A DNA stretch of 64,000 nucleotides from DAINRZ01 sp964634885 (GCA_964634885.1 CAZWLN010000008.1:62001-126000), one strand, 5' to 3'. Counted from the stretch's first letter, positions 43,624 through 51,830 are shown. Program-made: numbers and translations. Notes: a model not told the origin generated them from the letters alone.

Positions 43624-45579
43624 ATGAAAACAAAATACGCACTTCTACTTTTTACGGCAATTCTTTTTACGGCCATTCTGACAGAAGCCAAAAGCGACCA
43701 GATCAACACTGTCGGCAGGGAGTTCTGGCTGGGATTCATGGAAAACAGCGAATCCGAACAGACCGCAGTATTGACGGTTCACATCAGTTCAAACACAAAC
43801 ACCACAGGTTACCTGGAAATACCGAGGCAGAACTACAAGCGCAATTTCAGCGTACAGGCAAACACGACCATCAGCATCGCGATACCCAATAGTATGGCCA
43901 TGGCAACCAGGAGTGAAACAGCCGAACCCAAAGCCATTCATGTCGTTGCCCAGAACCTGGTTACAGTCTATGCCCTGAATTATGCCGAGAGGACTTCTGA
44001 CGCTGCAATTATCCTGCCTGTACAGTCCTTAGGCAAAGAATACTATGTCCAGTCATACAGCATTAAGTATGAATCTTTATTTATGATTGTACCGATCAAT
44101 GACAGCACAAAAGTTGAGATTACGCCTTCCCAGAGAACCGAGGGGGGATTGCCTGCCGGTAAACGAGACACCGTCGTTTTAAACCGGGGGCAGGTTTACC
44201 AGGTCAAATCCCTCGATGGAGGAGACCTGACAGGTTCCCACATCAGGGTTTTGTCGGATGATTCTGTCGCTGTCTTCGGAGGCGCCAACTGCACCTTCGT
44301 GGGCAACTGCGGCTATGCCTGCAACCATCTCTTTGACCAGATGGTGGCGGTCAGGGATTACGGCCTTAAGAGTTTCGTTACGGTTCCCTATATGACCCGC
44401 TTCGACGGTGACTATTTCAGGATTATGGCCTATTTTGATTCGACCTCGGTTTCCATCAATGGAGTCTTTAAGACTAAACTAAACGCCGGAAAGTACTATG
44501 ACCTGCTGATTGAAGACCCTTCCTGGATCAGCTCGGACAAGCCGATCTCCGTAGGGCAGTACAGCCGTTCCTATGAATGTGACAATACCGACGCCGACCC
44601 GTTCCTGGTTAACCTCAATTCAAGTGAGATGGCCCTCGACAAGATTACGTTCAATTGCTTCCCTTCCGATATCATAGAGCATTACTATGTTAATATAATC
44701 ACACCGACAGAATCTGTCAATCTTGTCAATTTTGACGGGAACAATATTGCCAGGCAGTTCAAAGTTGTGCCTTCGAAGCCGGCTTTTTCATACGCCCAGC
44801 TTACGATTAGCTCCGGCGATCATACTCTTTCCAGCGGCGGCGGAGCCATTGCCTATGTCTATGCTTACGGTTACAGGGAGTCTTACGGCTATTCGGCCGG
44901 CTTCAACGTGTTCGGCAATTTTACTCTCAAGGACTGTGAAGAAGACTACTACAATCCTGGGGATACCATTGTCTATCCCATCTCTGTCGAGAAAATGCCT
45001 TCGGTTCAGACTGCCGGTGTTCACCGCTTCTCTGCCACGCTTCGTTTTAACCCTAATGTACTCAGGCCTGTGCTCGACAGCACAATGTCATACAAAAATG
45101 ACGGTATATTAAGTATCAACGGTGAAGTTGAAGACTTAATTACACCGTCGATACTGAAAGAAACGAAATTTATAGTCATGCTCGGCGACAGCGAATGTAC
45201 AACCATCGAACTGGACACACTCGGATGGGATGACTATATTTTCGATGCAAAGAGCAGGTGCAGGATCTGTGTCCATCTGTGTGAGGCTGACGGAAAACGC
45301 CTTGTGCTTTCTACAGATACACTGGCGCTTTCACAGATAATGCCCAATCCTGTCGTCAGCGAAGCCCGGCTGAACTATGTGTTGATTGAACAGGGGCAGA
45401 CCGACCTGTATATTACAGATGTTCTCGGCAATATTACCGAAATACTGTATTCGGGTATTGCGAAAGCAGGCGTTTACACTGCCGCCGTCAGAGCCCGGGA
45501 CCTGCCTTCGGGTGTGTATTACTGTGTATTGAAAACGCCTTCGGGGGTAGTTGTCAGAAAGATGAATGTCTGCCGTTAA
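43624..45579 (+). CDS. IgGFc-binding-like secreted protein with T9SS-type sorting domain
   Basis: A 651-residue exported protein. After a signal peptide (about 1-22) the sequence GREFWLGFMEN opens a domain resembling the N-terminal part of IgGFc-binding proteins (FCGBP family), continuing with AAIILPVQSLGKEYYVQSY, LSDDSVAVFGGANC and ACNHLFDQMVAVRDYG. Bacterial members are secreted or surface adhesins of mostly unknown ligand. The C-terminal region (SQIMPNPVVSEARLNYV, DLPSGVYYCVLKTP, VVRKMNV) is a T9SS type A sorting domain. It is translationally close to the OmpA-family gene upstream and probably shares its transcript and promoter. Confidence 0.82.
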   Translation: MKTKYALLLFTAILFTAILTEAKSDQINTVGREFWLGFMENSESEQTAVLTVHISSNTNTTGYLEIPRQNYKRNFSVQANTTISIAIPNSMAMATRSETAEPKAIHVVAQNLVTVYALNYAERTSDAAIILPVQSLGKEYYVQSYSIKYESLFMIVPINDSTKVEITPSQRTEGGLPAGKRDTVVLNRGQVYQVKSLDGGDLTGSHIRVLSDDSVAVFGGANCTFVGNCGYACNHLFDQMVAVRDYGLKSFVTVPYMTRFDGDYFRIMAYFDSTSVSINGVFKTKLNAGKYYDLLIEDPSWISSDKPISVGQYSRSYECDNTDADPFLVNLNSSEMALDKITFNCFPSDIIEHYYVNIITPTESVNLVNFDGNNIARQFKVVPSKPAFSYAQLTISSGDHTLSSGGGAIAYVYAYGYRESYGYSAGFNVFGNFTLKDCEEDYYNPGDTIVYPISVEKMPSVQTAGVHRFSATLRFNPNVLRPVLDSTMSYKNDGILSINGEVEDLITPSILKETKFIVMLGDSECTTIELDTLGWDDYIFDAKSRCRICVHLCEADGKRLVLSTDTLALSQIMPNPVVSEARLNYVLIEQGQTDLYITDVLGNITEILYSGIAKAGVYTAAVRARDLPSGVYYCVLKTPSGVVVRKMNVCR

Positions 45580-45591
45580 ACTGTTAATTAA

Positions 45592-45628
45592 TGATTCATC
45601 CGGTGGCTTCTGTTCATCGGATGAATCA
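45592..45628. terminator. 11-bp perfect hairpin between convergent genes
   Basis: TGATTCATCCG (45592-45602) and CGGATGAATCA (45618-45628) are perfect reverse complements between the 43624 gene and the convergent acetyltransferase gene. There is no T-tract on either side, so it may act as a bidirectional terminator or mRNA-stabilising structure. Confidence 0.5.
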
Positions 45629-45648
45629 GCTATTCATGGTCTGTCCTG

Positions 45649-46275
45649 TCAGAGGTCTCTGTAGAGCAGATAGAACGAGCCGTCGATTGAGCCGTAAAAC
45701 TTTGCATCATTATAGACAAAATCTTTGAAGGATACCGAATTGATGAGGCGGTAGCCGTTCTTTTCGAAGGCCCTTCGAGAACCCATTACCGAGCACTCGA
45801 CAGCGGCAGCGCTGAAACCGAGCTTTTTGCCGAGCTGAACCGATTGTGCTGCCAGGCCTGAAGCAATACCTTTTCCGGAGTACCCGGGCAGTACCGCCAG
45901 TTGGAAAGGCTGGAACAGCTCACCCTTCGAATAATCCTTCTTTATTAGCGGCTCTTCCAGTTCATGGCAGATCGCCATCTCAGCATTGAACATGTTCAGG
46001 TAGGGGATGTATTCCTCGGGCAGACCGGGCGACGGGACGAGGGTGTAGTCCCTGTGTGTAAGGGCGCCTACGAGCTTTCCTGTTTCTTCGTCCCTTGCAG
46101 CTACCGTCAGGCCAGCTTCAGCAGTGTAGGTAACAAGATGGCTGATCAACACAAGGTGTTTTTGTGGGTCCGGGTTGTTGCAAATGGACATAGGCTCGTG
46201 GTTAAGGAACACGTCGTTAATCAGGCGGGCAGCTTCTGCGGCGTCTTTGGGTTTCAGTATCTCATAACTGATCAT
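45649..46275 (-). CDS. GNAT-family N-acetyltransferase
   Basis: A 208-residue cytosolic protein with the GNAT fold. The acetyl-CoA pyrophosphate-binding loop is seen as LAVLPGYSGKGIASGLA (about residues 125-141), preceded by the usual beta strand and followed by a helix. The C-terminal part (RRAFEKNGYRLINS) is the conserved end of the fold. It resembles aralkylamine- or spermidine-type acetyltransferases in general layout but the substrate cannot be identified. It is monocistronic; a terminator at 46360-46394 separates it from hsp20. Confidence 0.8.
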   Translation of the reverse strand: MISYEILKPKDAAEAARLINDVFLNHEPMSICNNPDPQKHLVLISHLVTYTAEAGLTVAARDEETGKLVGALTHRDYTLVPSPGLPEEYIPYLNMFNAEMAICHELEEPLIKKDYSKGELFQPFQLAVLPGYSGKGIASGLAAQSVQLGKKLGFSAAAVECSVMGSRRAFEKNGYRLINSVSFKDFVYNDAKFYGSIDGSFYLLYRDL

Positions 46276-46359
46276 AATTTCATCTATTCAATCGATAAAC
46301 ATTTGTTACAAAAATATGGAAATAAACAATATAATGTCATTATTTCGAATAGGTAATAA

Positions 46360-46394
46360 CAAAAAGGGGCAGGCCCTTTTCGGAACTGCCCCCT
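46360..46394 (-). terminator. Rho-independent terminator after hsp20
   Basis: On the minus strand GGGGCAG and CTGCCCC (arms at 46366-46372 and 46386-46392) form a stem followed by TTTTTG. It ends the Hsp20 transcript. Confidence 0.82.
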
Positions 46395-46424
46395 TAGGTG
46401 AGGAACCCTGAAAATAATCGGTTA

Positions 46425-46859
46425 TTACGACAACAGGATTTCTTTTTCTTTTGGAACTTCGGGTTCCTTTTTCTCAATCCTGATGTTAAGCATCCCGTTT
46501 TCGAACCTGGCATCTATATTGTCCTTATTGATGTTTTCCGGCAGGCAGAAGCTTCTTTCGAAAGAGCCGAACCTTCTTTCAATCCTGTGGTATGTCTTGT
46601 CTTCGGATTTTTCTTCCTGTTTGATTTCCCCCTTAATTGTCAGGAGGTTCTCGTCGTTGAGAGTAACCCTGACCTGGTCTTTCGGATAGCCGGGAATTTC
46701 AGCCTGGACATAGAAGCTGCCCTTGTCTTCGCTGATGTCAACCTTGGGTAAGAAGCCCGGGTTGTACATGTTTACGGCAGGCCTGTTGTCGAAAATGTTC
46801 CAGAAGTTTTCCATTCTGCGAACCATGTTTGTAAACGGATCATATTTTATTAAGTTCAT
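46425..46859 (-). CDS. Hsp20 small heat shock protein
   Basis: A small heat shock protein of about 144 residues with the alpha-crystallin domain: PKVDISEDKGSFYVQAEIPG, YPKDQVRVTLNDENLLTIKG, RIERRFGSFERSFCLPENI, NKDNIDARFENGMLNIRIEK. It is an ATP-independent holdase that captures unfolding proteins. The start at ATG 46859 is preceded by GGAGGT; TTG 46871 overlaps this ribosome site and is unlikely. An 11-bp inverted repeat lies upstream (46872-46938) and may be regulatory; the classical CIRCE element is absent. Confidence 0.95.
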   Translation of the reverse strand: MNLIKYDPFTNMVRRMENFWNIFDNRPAVNMYNPGFLPKVDISEDKGSFYVQAEIPGYPKDQVRVTLNDENLLTIKGEIKQEEKSEDKTYHRIERRFGSFERSFCLPENINKDNIDARFENGMLNIRIEKKEPEVPKEKEILLS

Positions 46860-46871
46860 AGCTACCTCCAA

Positions 46872-46938
46872 ATAGCAATGTTGAACATTAGTTTTAATTA
46901 TTTTTTTAATTTTTTATATTTCAATCAAACATTGCTAT
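46872..46938 (-). promoter_or_regulatory. Inverted repeat ATAGCAATGTT upstream of hsp20
   Basis: ATAGCAATGTT (46872-46882) and AACATTGCTAT (46928-46938) are perfect complements 45 bp apart, directly upstream of the hsp20 ribosome site. Binding of a repressor dimer to both arms or a looped structure is possible. No heat-shock repressor site I know matches it. Confidence 0.4.
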
Positions 46939-47058
46939 AGAGACATATGAAATTCGTGCCAAACTGTAAAAAGCTGACAAAGTGGCATATTGCAATGCAG
47001 TAATGACAGAGGGAATGACAAACGGGCAAAATTTAATGACATAATGGCAGTGCAATTT

Positions 47059-47091
47059 AACCTTCCGAAGGTTCTAAACCTTCGGAAGGTT
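47059..47091. repeat. Perfect 15-bp inverted repeat AACCTTCCGAAGGTT
   Basis: AACCTTCCGAAGGTT (47059-47073) and AACCTTCGGAAGGTT (47077-47091) are perfect complements with a 3-base loop, and each arm is itself nearly palindromic. It lies in the gap between hsp20 and the DUF1858 gene, beside a normal terminator, and resembles a dispersed REP-type hairpin. Confidence 0.75.
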
Positions 47092-47094
47092 GGA

Positions 47095-47127
47095 TAAAAA
47101 AAAGGCAGGGGATTGAATACCTGCCTT
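47095..47127 (-). terminator. Rho-independent terminator after the DUF1858 gene
   Basis: On the minus strand AGGCAGG and CCTGCCT form a stem followed by a run of eight T. Confidence 0.85.
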
Positions 47128-47155
47128 TCTAATGAATTGAAAATAATGTTACAGC

Positions 47156-47359
47156 TTATAAACCGGCCATTCCGTTCAGGTCTGTAATAAACCCGGCAAT
47201 CTGCTCCTCTGTGAATCCTTTTGCTCTCGAGACTTCTCCGAGTGTGCCCCAGACAGGCTCTCCGCAGGCAAAGCATTTGATGCCCTTCTCCATGAGATAG
47301 GCTACGCTTTCCGGGATTTCCTCCAGCAGTTCTTCGAACGAGGTATTTTCACTGATCAT
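47156..47359 (-). CDS. DUF1858-domain small protein
   Basis: A 67-residue cytosolic protein made of one DUF1858 domain: a helical start (FEELLEEIPESVAYLMEKG), then KCFACGEPVWGTLGEVSRA and a final helix. DUF1858 domains often accompany redox enzymes such as hybrid-cluster proteins and may contact a metal or sulfur site through CxxC, but the role is unproved. The start overlaps the end of the next gene on the same strand, so the two are coupled. Confidence 0.85.
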   Translation of the reverse strand: MISENTSFEELLEEIPESVAYLMEKGIKCFACGEPVWGTLGEVSRAKGFTEEQIAGFITDLNGMAGL

Positions 47360-47561
47360 TTTCCTCTCTTCCTTTCTTTTTGCCGGGGAATTTACCTGAA
47401 GGAAGCGACAGAATCAGTCCTGCAATTGCCCCGTAACCGGTTGTGACGTACCAGTTCGACTGGAGCGGGCAGCCCGACCGGCAGCCCCAAAGCTCATGGT
47501 ACAGGAGGCCGGCAGCAGCACCTGCCAGTGTAATCAATCCAATTTTTAAATATTTGTTCAT
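47349..47561 (-). CDS. Small membrane protein, DUF6132-like
   Basis: A 70-residue protein with two hydrophobic segments (LKIGLITLAGAAAGLLYHEL and WYVTTGYGAIAGLILSLP) separated by CRSGCPLQSN, a pattern I recall as DUF6132. GGGAGAA precedes ATG 47561; an upstream in-frame extension crosses the trxA terminator and is unlikely. The paired cysteines and the neighbouring thioredoxin and DUF1858 genes suggest a sulfur or redox role, as inference only. Confidence 0.72.
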   Translation of the reverse strand: MNKYLKIGLITLAGAAAGLLYHELWGCRSGCPLQSNWYVTTGYGAIAGLILSLPSGKFPGKKKGREENDQ

Positions 47562-47591
47562 TGCGTTCTCCCGGATATATTTGAAAAGGCA

Positions 47592-47628
47592 CAAAAAGGT
47601 CAACCCCACGGTTTGCCGCAGGGTTGAC
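47592..47628 (-). terminator. Rho-independent terminator after trxA
   Basis: GTCAACCC (47599-47606) and GGGTTGAC (47621-47628) are perfect complements. On the minus strand the stem is followed by CTTTTTG, just 3' of the thioredoxin gene. Confidence 0.8.
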
Positions 47629-47658
47629 ATCCTCGATTAGTCCCTATTTATCGTCATT

Positions 47659-48018
47659 TTAATTATTACCGATCCCGAATACATCTTCAATGGCTTTCTG
47701 GTAATTCTCTTTGGACATTGCCCCGACAGCCATCCTTGGCTTGTCGTCCATGGGGCAAAACAGCACCGAAGGAATGCTCCGGATGCCGAAGGCTGCTGCG
47801 AGTTCCTGTTCATCTTCCGTGTTGATCTTGTAAATATCGACCTTACCGGCATAATCCTTTGACAGCTCTTCCATTACCGGCCCAACCATCTTGCACGGCC
47901 CGCACCAGTCCGCGTAAAAATCGATGATACAGGGCTTGTCGCCTTCGAATTTCCATTCGTTGTTTGTTTCGAAGTTGAATACCTTCTTGAGAAAGCTTTC
48001 TTTAGTCAGGTGTTCCAT
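47659..48018 (-). CDS. trxA: Thioredoxin
   Basis: A 119-residue thioredoxin with the active-site WCGPC in FYADWCGPCKMVGPVMEEL and the cis-proline in IRSIPSVLF. It reduces protein disulfides in the cytosol using thioredoxin reductase. The N-terminal 25 residues (MEHLTKESFLKKVFNFETNN) are slightly longer than in E. coli TrxA. No signal peptide. Downstream on the same strand are the small redox-associated proteins, but a terminator intervenes. Confidence 0.94.
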   Translation of the reverse strand: MEHLTKESFLKKVFNFETNNEWKFEGDKPCIIDFYADWCGPCKMVGPVMEELSKDYAGKVDIYKINTEDEQELAAAFGIRSIPSVLFCPMDDKPRMAVGAMSKENYQKAIEDVFGIGNN

Positions 48019-48222
48019 ATTGTTTCCTTATAATTTTTCAAACATAATAACATATTTGAATCTATTAACGAATAACAAAAAACTATATTGCTGTGAAGGA
48101 ATATAGTTTTGTAAAATTTATTAGTGAAGCAGTATATTTGAAAACAAACTCTTTTAATCGTTACAGGTATTTTATATTTTTGTATGTAATAACTGGTTTT
48201 GCAAGAAATGAGGATGAACCGG

Positions 48223-49182
48223 ATGAAGAAAATTGCCGTGCTTACCAGCGGTGGAGATGCGCCGGGCATGAACGCCCATGTCAGGGCGGTCGTAAGGGCT
48301 GCCGATGCCCTGGGAATTGAAACAACGGGTGTCGTCGGCGGTTACGAAGGGCTGATGAATTCCGAATTCATACCAATGGGCAGGAAAGAAACCGCCAACA
48401 TCATCTCACATGGCGGTACCATCCTCAAGACAAGCCGTTCGATGGATTTCATGAAGCCGGAAGGCAGGGCGCGGGCTGCTGCCAACGTAAGGGAAGCCGG
48501 CATAGAAGCCATCGTTGCCTGCGGCGGCGACGGCACTTTCCACGGCGCACACTATTTCTGGCTTGAGAACCGGATACCCATCGTCGGCACTCCGGGAACC
48601 ATCGACAACGACCTTTCCGGTACGGATTACACCATCGGCTATGACACTTCGATTAATACCTGTGCCGAAGCCATCGACAGAATCAGGGACACAGCCGATT
48701 CGCACGGCAGGGTTTTTATCATCGAAGTAATGGGGCGCCATGCGGGGTTCATTGCCATGGACGTCGGCGTTGCCTGCGGAGCCGAGTTCATCGCCGTCCC
48801 GGAGACAATTACCCAGATGGATGTGCTGTACGAGCGAATATGCAAACAGGGTGCCAACAAAAGGACAATAGTAATTGTGGGCGAGGGCGACGAAGTCGGT
48901 GGGGCAAACGTCTTTGCTGCAATTCTTCGGGACCAATATAGTATTGACTCCAAAGTAACGATCCTGGGCCACATCCAGCGCGGGGGCAATCCCACGGTAA
49001 GGGACAGGGTACTGGCAAGCCATCTCGGTGTTGCTGCCGTAGAAGCCTTAGTTAACGGCAAAACCGACGTAATGGTCGGCAGGATCAACCACGAGATTGC
49101 ATTTACACCACTTAATGAGACCTGGGAGAGGAAAAAGCCCCTGAAGGACTACATCATCAGGCTTTCCGACCTCCTGGTCTGA
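48223..49182 (+). CDS. pfkA: ATP-dependent 6-phosphofructokinase
   Basis: PfkA phosphorylates fructose 6-phosphate to fructose 1,6-bisphosphate in glycolysis. The product of about 319 residues has LTSGGDAPGMNAHVRAVVR, the ATP-binding ACGGDGTFHGA (Gly at the position where pyrophosphate-dependent enzymes carry Asp), catalytic GTPGTIDNDLSGTDYTIG, EVMGRHAGF and HIQRGGNPTVRDR. Several in-frame ATGs occur (48208, 48214, 48223); I prefer 48223 because AGGA lies nine bases before it. The DUF1844 gene follows after 12 bp and the NAD kinase gene after that, so they probably form one operon. Confidence 0.95.
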   Translation: MKKIAVLTSGGDAPGMNAHVRAVVRAADALGIETTGVVGGYEGLMNSEFIPMGRKETANIISHGGTILKTSRSMDFMKPEGRARAAANVREAGIEAIVACGGDGTFHGAHYFWLENRIPIVGTPGTIDNDLSGTDYTIGYDTSINTCAEAIDRIRDTADSHGRVFIIEVMGRHAGFIAMDVGVACGAEFIAVPETITQMDVLYERICKQGANKRTIVIVGEGDEVGGANVFAAILRDQYSIDSKVTILGHIQRGGNPTVRDRVLASHLGVAAVEALVNGKTDVMVGRINHEIAFTPLNETWERKKPLKDYIIRLSDLLV

Positions 49183-49194
49183 GGTTAATATACT

Positions 49195-49452
49195 ATGAGT
49201 GAAAAAAGACAAACAATCGACTTTGCCGGCCTTGTGAGGATGTACCACATACAGGCGCTGATCTACCTCGGTGCGGTGGTGAACCCGCTGACGGACAAGA
49301 TTGAAAAGAATGTCGAACAGGCACAACTTTTGATTGATATATTGACATTGTTGGAAGAAAAAACGGCCAACAACCTGACCGGCGAAGAAAGCACGATGCT
49401 TGAAAACTCGCTGAACAGGCTGAGGACCGAATTAAAAAAGGAATTGAACTGA
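49195..49452 (+). CDS. DUF1844-domain protein
   Basis: An 85-residue helical protein of the DUF1844 type (IDFAGLVRMYHIQALIYLGA, then VEQAQLLIDILTLLEEKTAN). Its function is unknown. Helices are amphipathic and charged. It sits between pfkA and the NAD kinase gene with short spacers (12 and 16 bp). Confidence 0.85.
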   Translation: MSEKRQTIDFAGLVRMYHIQALIYLGAVVNPLTDKIEKNVEQAQLLIDILTLLEEKTANNLTGEESTMLENSLNRLRTELKKELN

Positions 49453-49468
49453 GGTAAGGCGAAAAAAA

Positions 49469-50341
49469 ATGGAAAAAGTCGGATTGTTCGAAAGCGCCGG
49501 AAAACCCGAAGCTATCAAATGGGCAGAAAAAGCTGCCGATATTTTAATCGGCCTTGGCATCGACTGTTGTGCCTCTGCTGACCTGATTACTAATTTCAAC
49601 AAAGAGGTTGCAAACAAGATCAAGATATGCCGTGTGGACGAATTCGAGAAATTTGTCGATGTGGTCATCAGTTTTGGCGGCGACGGTACCATCCTGGCAG
49701 CTTCAAGGGCTTTGGCACAGTCTGACATTCCCATTATGGGGTTCAATGTCGGCAGGCTCGGCTTCCTGGCGGAGTTCTCCGTGCTGGAGATGGAACAGTC
49801 CATCAACGACCTGCTCAAGGGCAACTACCGCGTATTAGAGCGCACGATGCTCGAGACGAATGTTAACGGCGAGCTGATTCAGGTGCTTAACGACTTTGTC
49901 CTCGAGAAGAAGGACACTTCCCACATGATTACGATACAGGCATTTGTCAACGGCCATTATATCGCCGATTACAGGGTTGACGGCCTCATCATTACTACTC
50001 CTACAGGCTCCACGGCCTATTCTCTTTCCTGCGGCGGGCCGATACTGGCGCCAAGCTCCCGTGTGGTCTGCATTACGCCGATCTCGCCCCATTCCCTTAC
50101 AATCAGGCCCTTAGTCGTTCCCGATTCGAACGAGATTAAGCTGACAGTGAACACAATCGACGAAGCTGTGAGCCTCGTAGCCGACGGCCAGCACAAGAAG
50201 GCGCTGATGAACAACGATACTATATATATCAGGCATTCGGAAGCAAGCATCAAGCTGATTAAGCCTTTGAACAGTTCGTACTACGACCTGCTGAGGAAAA
50301 AACTGCTCTGGGCTGCCAGCTATGTAGAACCGAAGGCTTAG
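49469..50341 (+). CDS. nadK: NAD kinase
   Basis: NadK phosphorylates NAD to NADP in the cytosol. The 290-residue protein shows the GGDGT motif in VISFGGDGTILAASRA, the NVGRLGFLAEF segment, and the conserved TPTGSTAYSLSCGGPI loop. GAGGTAAGG precedes the ATG. Co-location with pfkA links glycolytic and cofactor metabolism; the de novo NAD operon lies about 40 kb away in the same window. Confidence 0.95.
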   Translation: MEKVGLFESAGKPEAIKWAEKAADILIGLGIDCCASADLITNFNKEVANKIKICRVDEFEKFVDVVISFGGDGTILAASRALAQSDIPIMGFNVGRLGFLAEFSVLEMEQSINDLLKGNYRVLERTMLETNVNGELIQVLNDFVLEKKDTSHMITIQAFVNGHYIADYRVDGLIITTPTGSTAYSLSCGGPILAPSSRVVCITPISPHSLTIRPLVVPDSNEIKLTVNTIDEAVSLVADGQHKKALMNNDTIYIRHSEASIKLIKPLNSSYYDLLRKKLLWAASYVEPKA

Positions 50342-50415
50342 AGGCTACGCATACAGGATTGTGTAAGCCTGATATTTAGTTTACATGTTTTGTAACAGAT
50401 ATCTGAGTATTAATT

Positions 50416-50781
50416 ATGAATGAGCTTACTGTTCAGGAACCTGTTCAATTTCCAAAGCGGCTCAGGAATTTCTATTTCTTTCATGTTCCCGGAACGGCAG
50501 CAATGGTAATTGAATATATTAATTACCTTTTATCATTACCTACAGGAGAATACAGGCCTATTTTTTTCAGTTTTTCATTTACTCACATTTATCCTGAAAT
50601 ATTTATTCTCCTGCTACTCTCAGCCATCCTTGGAATTATATGGAATGTATTGGCAATGTTCTGGATCGTTAAACTAATGATTAAGAAAATCAGGATAAAG
50701 GTTTCTAACATCGTCGTATTCTGTTTAACTTTTCTATTATACTCATTAACAATTGTATTAATGATATTACATAAAATATAG
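50416..50781 (+). CDS. Small integral membrane protein, unrecognised
   Basis: A 121-residue AT-rich frame with a short soluble N-terminus and three hydrophobic segments (FFHVPGTAAMVIEYINYLLS, IFILLLLSAILGIIWNVLAM, IVVFCLTFLLYSLTIVLMIL). No family resemblance that I can name, and no clear ribosome site. It may be a real small membrane protein or an accessory gene of recent origin. Confidence 0.5.
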   Translation: MNELTVQEPVQFPKRLRNFYFFHVPGTAAMVIEYINYLLSLPTGEYRPIFFSFSFTHIYPEIFILLLLSAILGIIWNVLAMFWIVKLMIKKIRIKVSNIVVFCLTFLLYSLTIVLMILHKI

Positions 50782-50884
50782 TTGAACTATGAAAATTGTA
50801 CTTTGCAGGCGATTCTGTAACCTGCACCTTAGAGCATCCGTTCTTTGTCAAAAGAAAAGCCAAAAAATAAGGTTAATCCGGCAA

Positions 50885-50915
50885 GATGGACTATACCTCA
50901 CAGGTGGAGTCCATC
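50885..50915. repeat. Compact copy of the GATGGACT hairpin
   Basis: GATGGACTATACCT and AGGTGGAGTCCATC face each other across a 3-base loop with two mismatched positions. The right arm equals that of the element at 754-832. The rest of the 50782-51079 gap shows nothing else clear apart from the promoter candidate. Confidence 0.7.
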
Positions 50916-51012
50916 TCAAGAGGGCCGTACACCTAACGAAGATTTCGGCATTTGCATGAACAGGGTGGGGCTGACGGTACATTTTTAGTAATGTGAGTGG
51001 CTTTTCACTTGC

Positions 51013-51044
51013 AACATTTTTTGTTTTCAGGTGTTTATAATATT
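51013..51044 (+). promoter_or_regulatory. Candidate promoter AACA-N14-GTGTTTATAATATT, lipoprotein A
   Basis: AACA (51013-51016) and GTGTT (51031-51035) are 14 bases apart and followed by TATAATATT. Lipoprotein B has a matching GTGTTTATACTATT. The geometry repeats that of the AACT-N14-GTGTC motif, but the last base is T. Confidence 0.4.
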
Positions 51045-51079
51045 TTAATGATAGTATGTTGTTAAAATAATGGAAAACT

Positions 51080-51577
51080 ATGAAAATGAAAAGATACACA
51101 TTGATACTCGCCCTTGCCTGTTCTTCGTTCCTGTTCTATTCCTGCAATGATGATACGGTCAGTACCCAACCGCTGTTTACCTATTCAATATCACACACTG
51201 ACTGCAAATCAACTATAATGGAAGATACTTCCGGCCTGGATTGCCTCGAATATGAATATGACGGGAGCAATGTGCTGACAATCCATCACATCAATGCCGG
51301 TTTCAACTGCTGCCCCGATGATTTCGACGCTGTGATTTCCATGTCCGGTAACTCCATCATCATCGACGAGACAAGGATTGAAGGCAACTGCGATTGTAAT
51401 TGTCTTTTCGACATGACATACACGATTAAAGGCGTTAAACCCGGTAAATACACGATTTCCTTCAGTGAACCGCTGGTGTACAGTAAGGACTCAGTGCTGG
51501 TTTACACGGCAGACCTGGCAAAAGAACCCAACGGCTCCCTATGTGTCGTCCGCGATCACTACCCCTGGGGGATATAA
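51080..51577 (+). CDS. Cysteine-rich lipoprotein A
   Basis: A 165-residue lipoprotein with lipobox LFYSC at about residues 18-22. It shares with the two genes downstream a conserved pattern: DCK, a single Cys, IHHINAGFNCCPDDFDA, SIIIDETR, CDCNCLFDMTYT and a C-terminal CVVRDHYPWG. At least eight conserved cysteines outside the lipobox suggest disulfides or a metal site on an envelope-anchored domain. I do not recognise a named family. Confidence 0.82.
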   Translation: MKMKRYTLILALACSSFLFYSCNDDTVSTQPLFTYSISHTDCKSTIMEDTSGLDCLEYEYDGSNVLTIHHINAGFNCCPDDFDAVISMSGNSIIIDETRIEGNCDCNCLFDMTYTIKGVKPGKYTISFSEPLVYSKDSVLVYTADLAKEPNGSLCVVRDHYPWGI

Positions 51578-51613
51578 TTAATTACGAATGAGGAATGACG
51601 AATTACGAATGAG
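51578..51613 (+). repeat. AATKASG heptamer tract
   Basis: Units AATTACG, AATGAGG, AATGACG, AATTACG and AATGAGG follow one another with a strict 7-bp step just after lipoprotein A, then lead into the AATTACG module. Confidence 0.78.
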
Positions 51614-51809
51614 GAATTACGAGCCGAGCGCAGCGAGACCGGCGTAGCCAATTACGAATTACGAATGAGTAGAGCCGCACGGCGTGCGACTCGATGATGT
51701 AAACAGGCTCAACTGAAATAGGGCGTCAGTAGTAGAGACAGGTCTCAGACCTGTCTCACACCATCTCGGTCAAAACGAAACTTACAAAGACATTGCTGAG
51801 TTAGGAGTT
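51614..51809 (+). repeat. 196-bp perfect direct repeat, copy 1
   Basis: Identical to 51837-52032, offset 223 bp. It contains the GC-rich AATTACG core, a hairpin GAGCCGCAC-GGC-GTGCGACTC at 51672-51692 and a perfect hairpin GAGACAGGTC-TCA-GACCTGTCTC at 51735-51757. Not coding. Confidence 0.94.
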
Positions 51810-51830
51810 AGGAGTTAGGAGTTAGGAGTT
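51799..51830 (+). repeat. Heptanucleotide tandem repeat TTAGGAG
   Basis: Four consecutive TTAGGAG units plus a partial one between the two 196-bp copies. Copy 2 ends with only one unit, so the array length differs between the copies. Confidence 0.88.
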
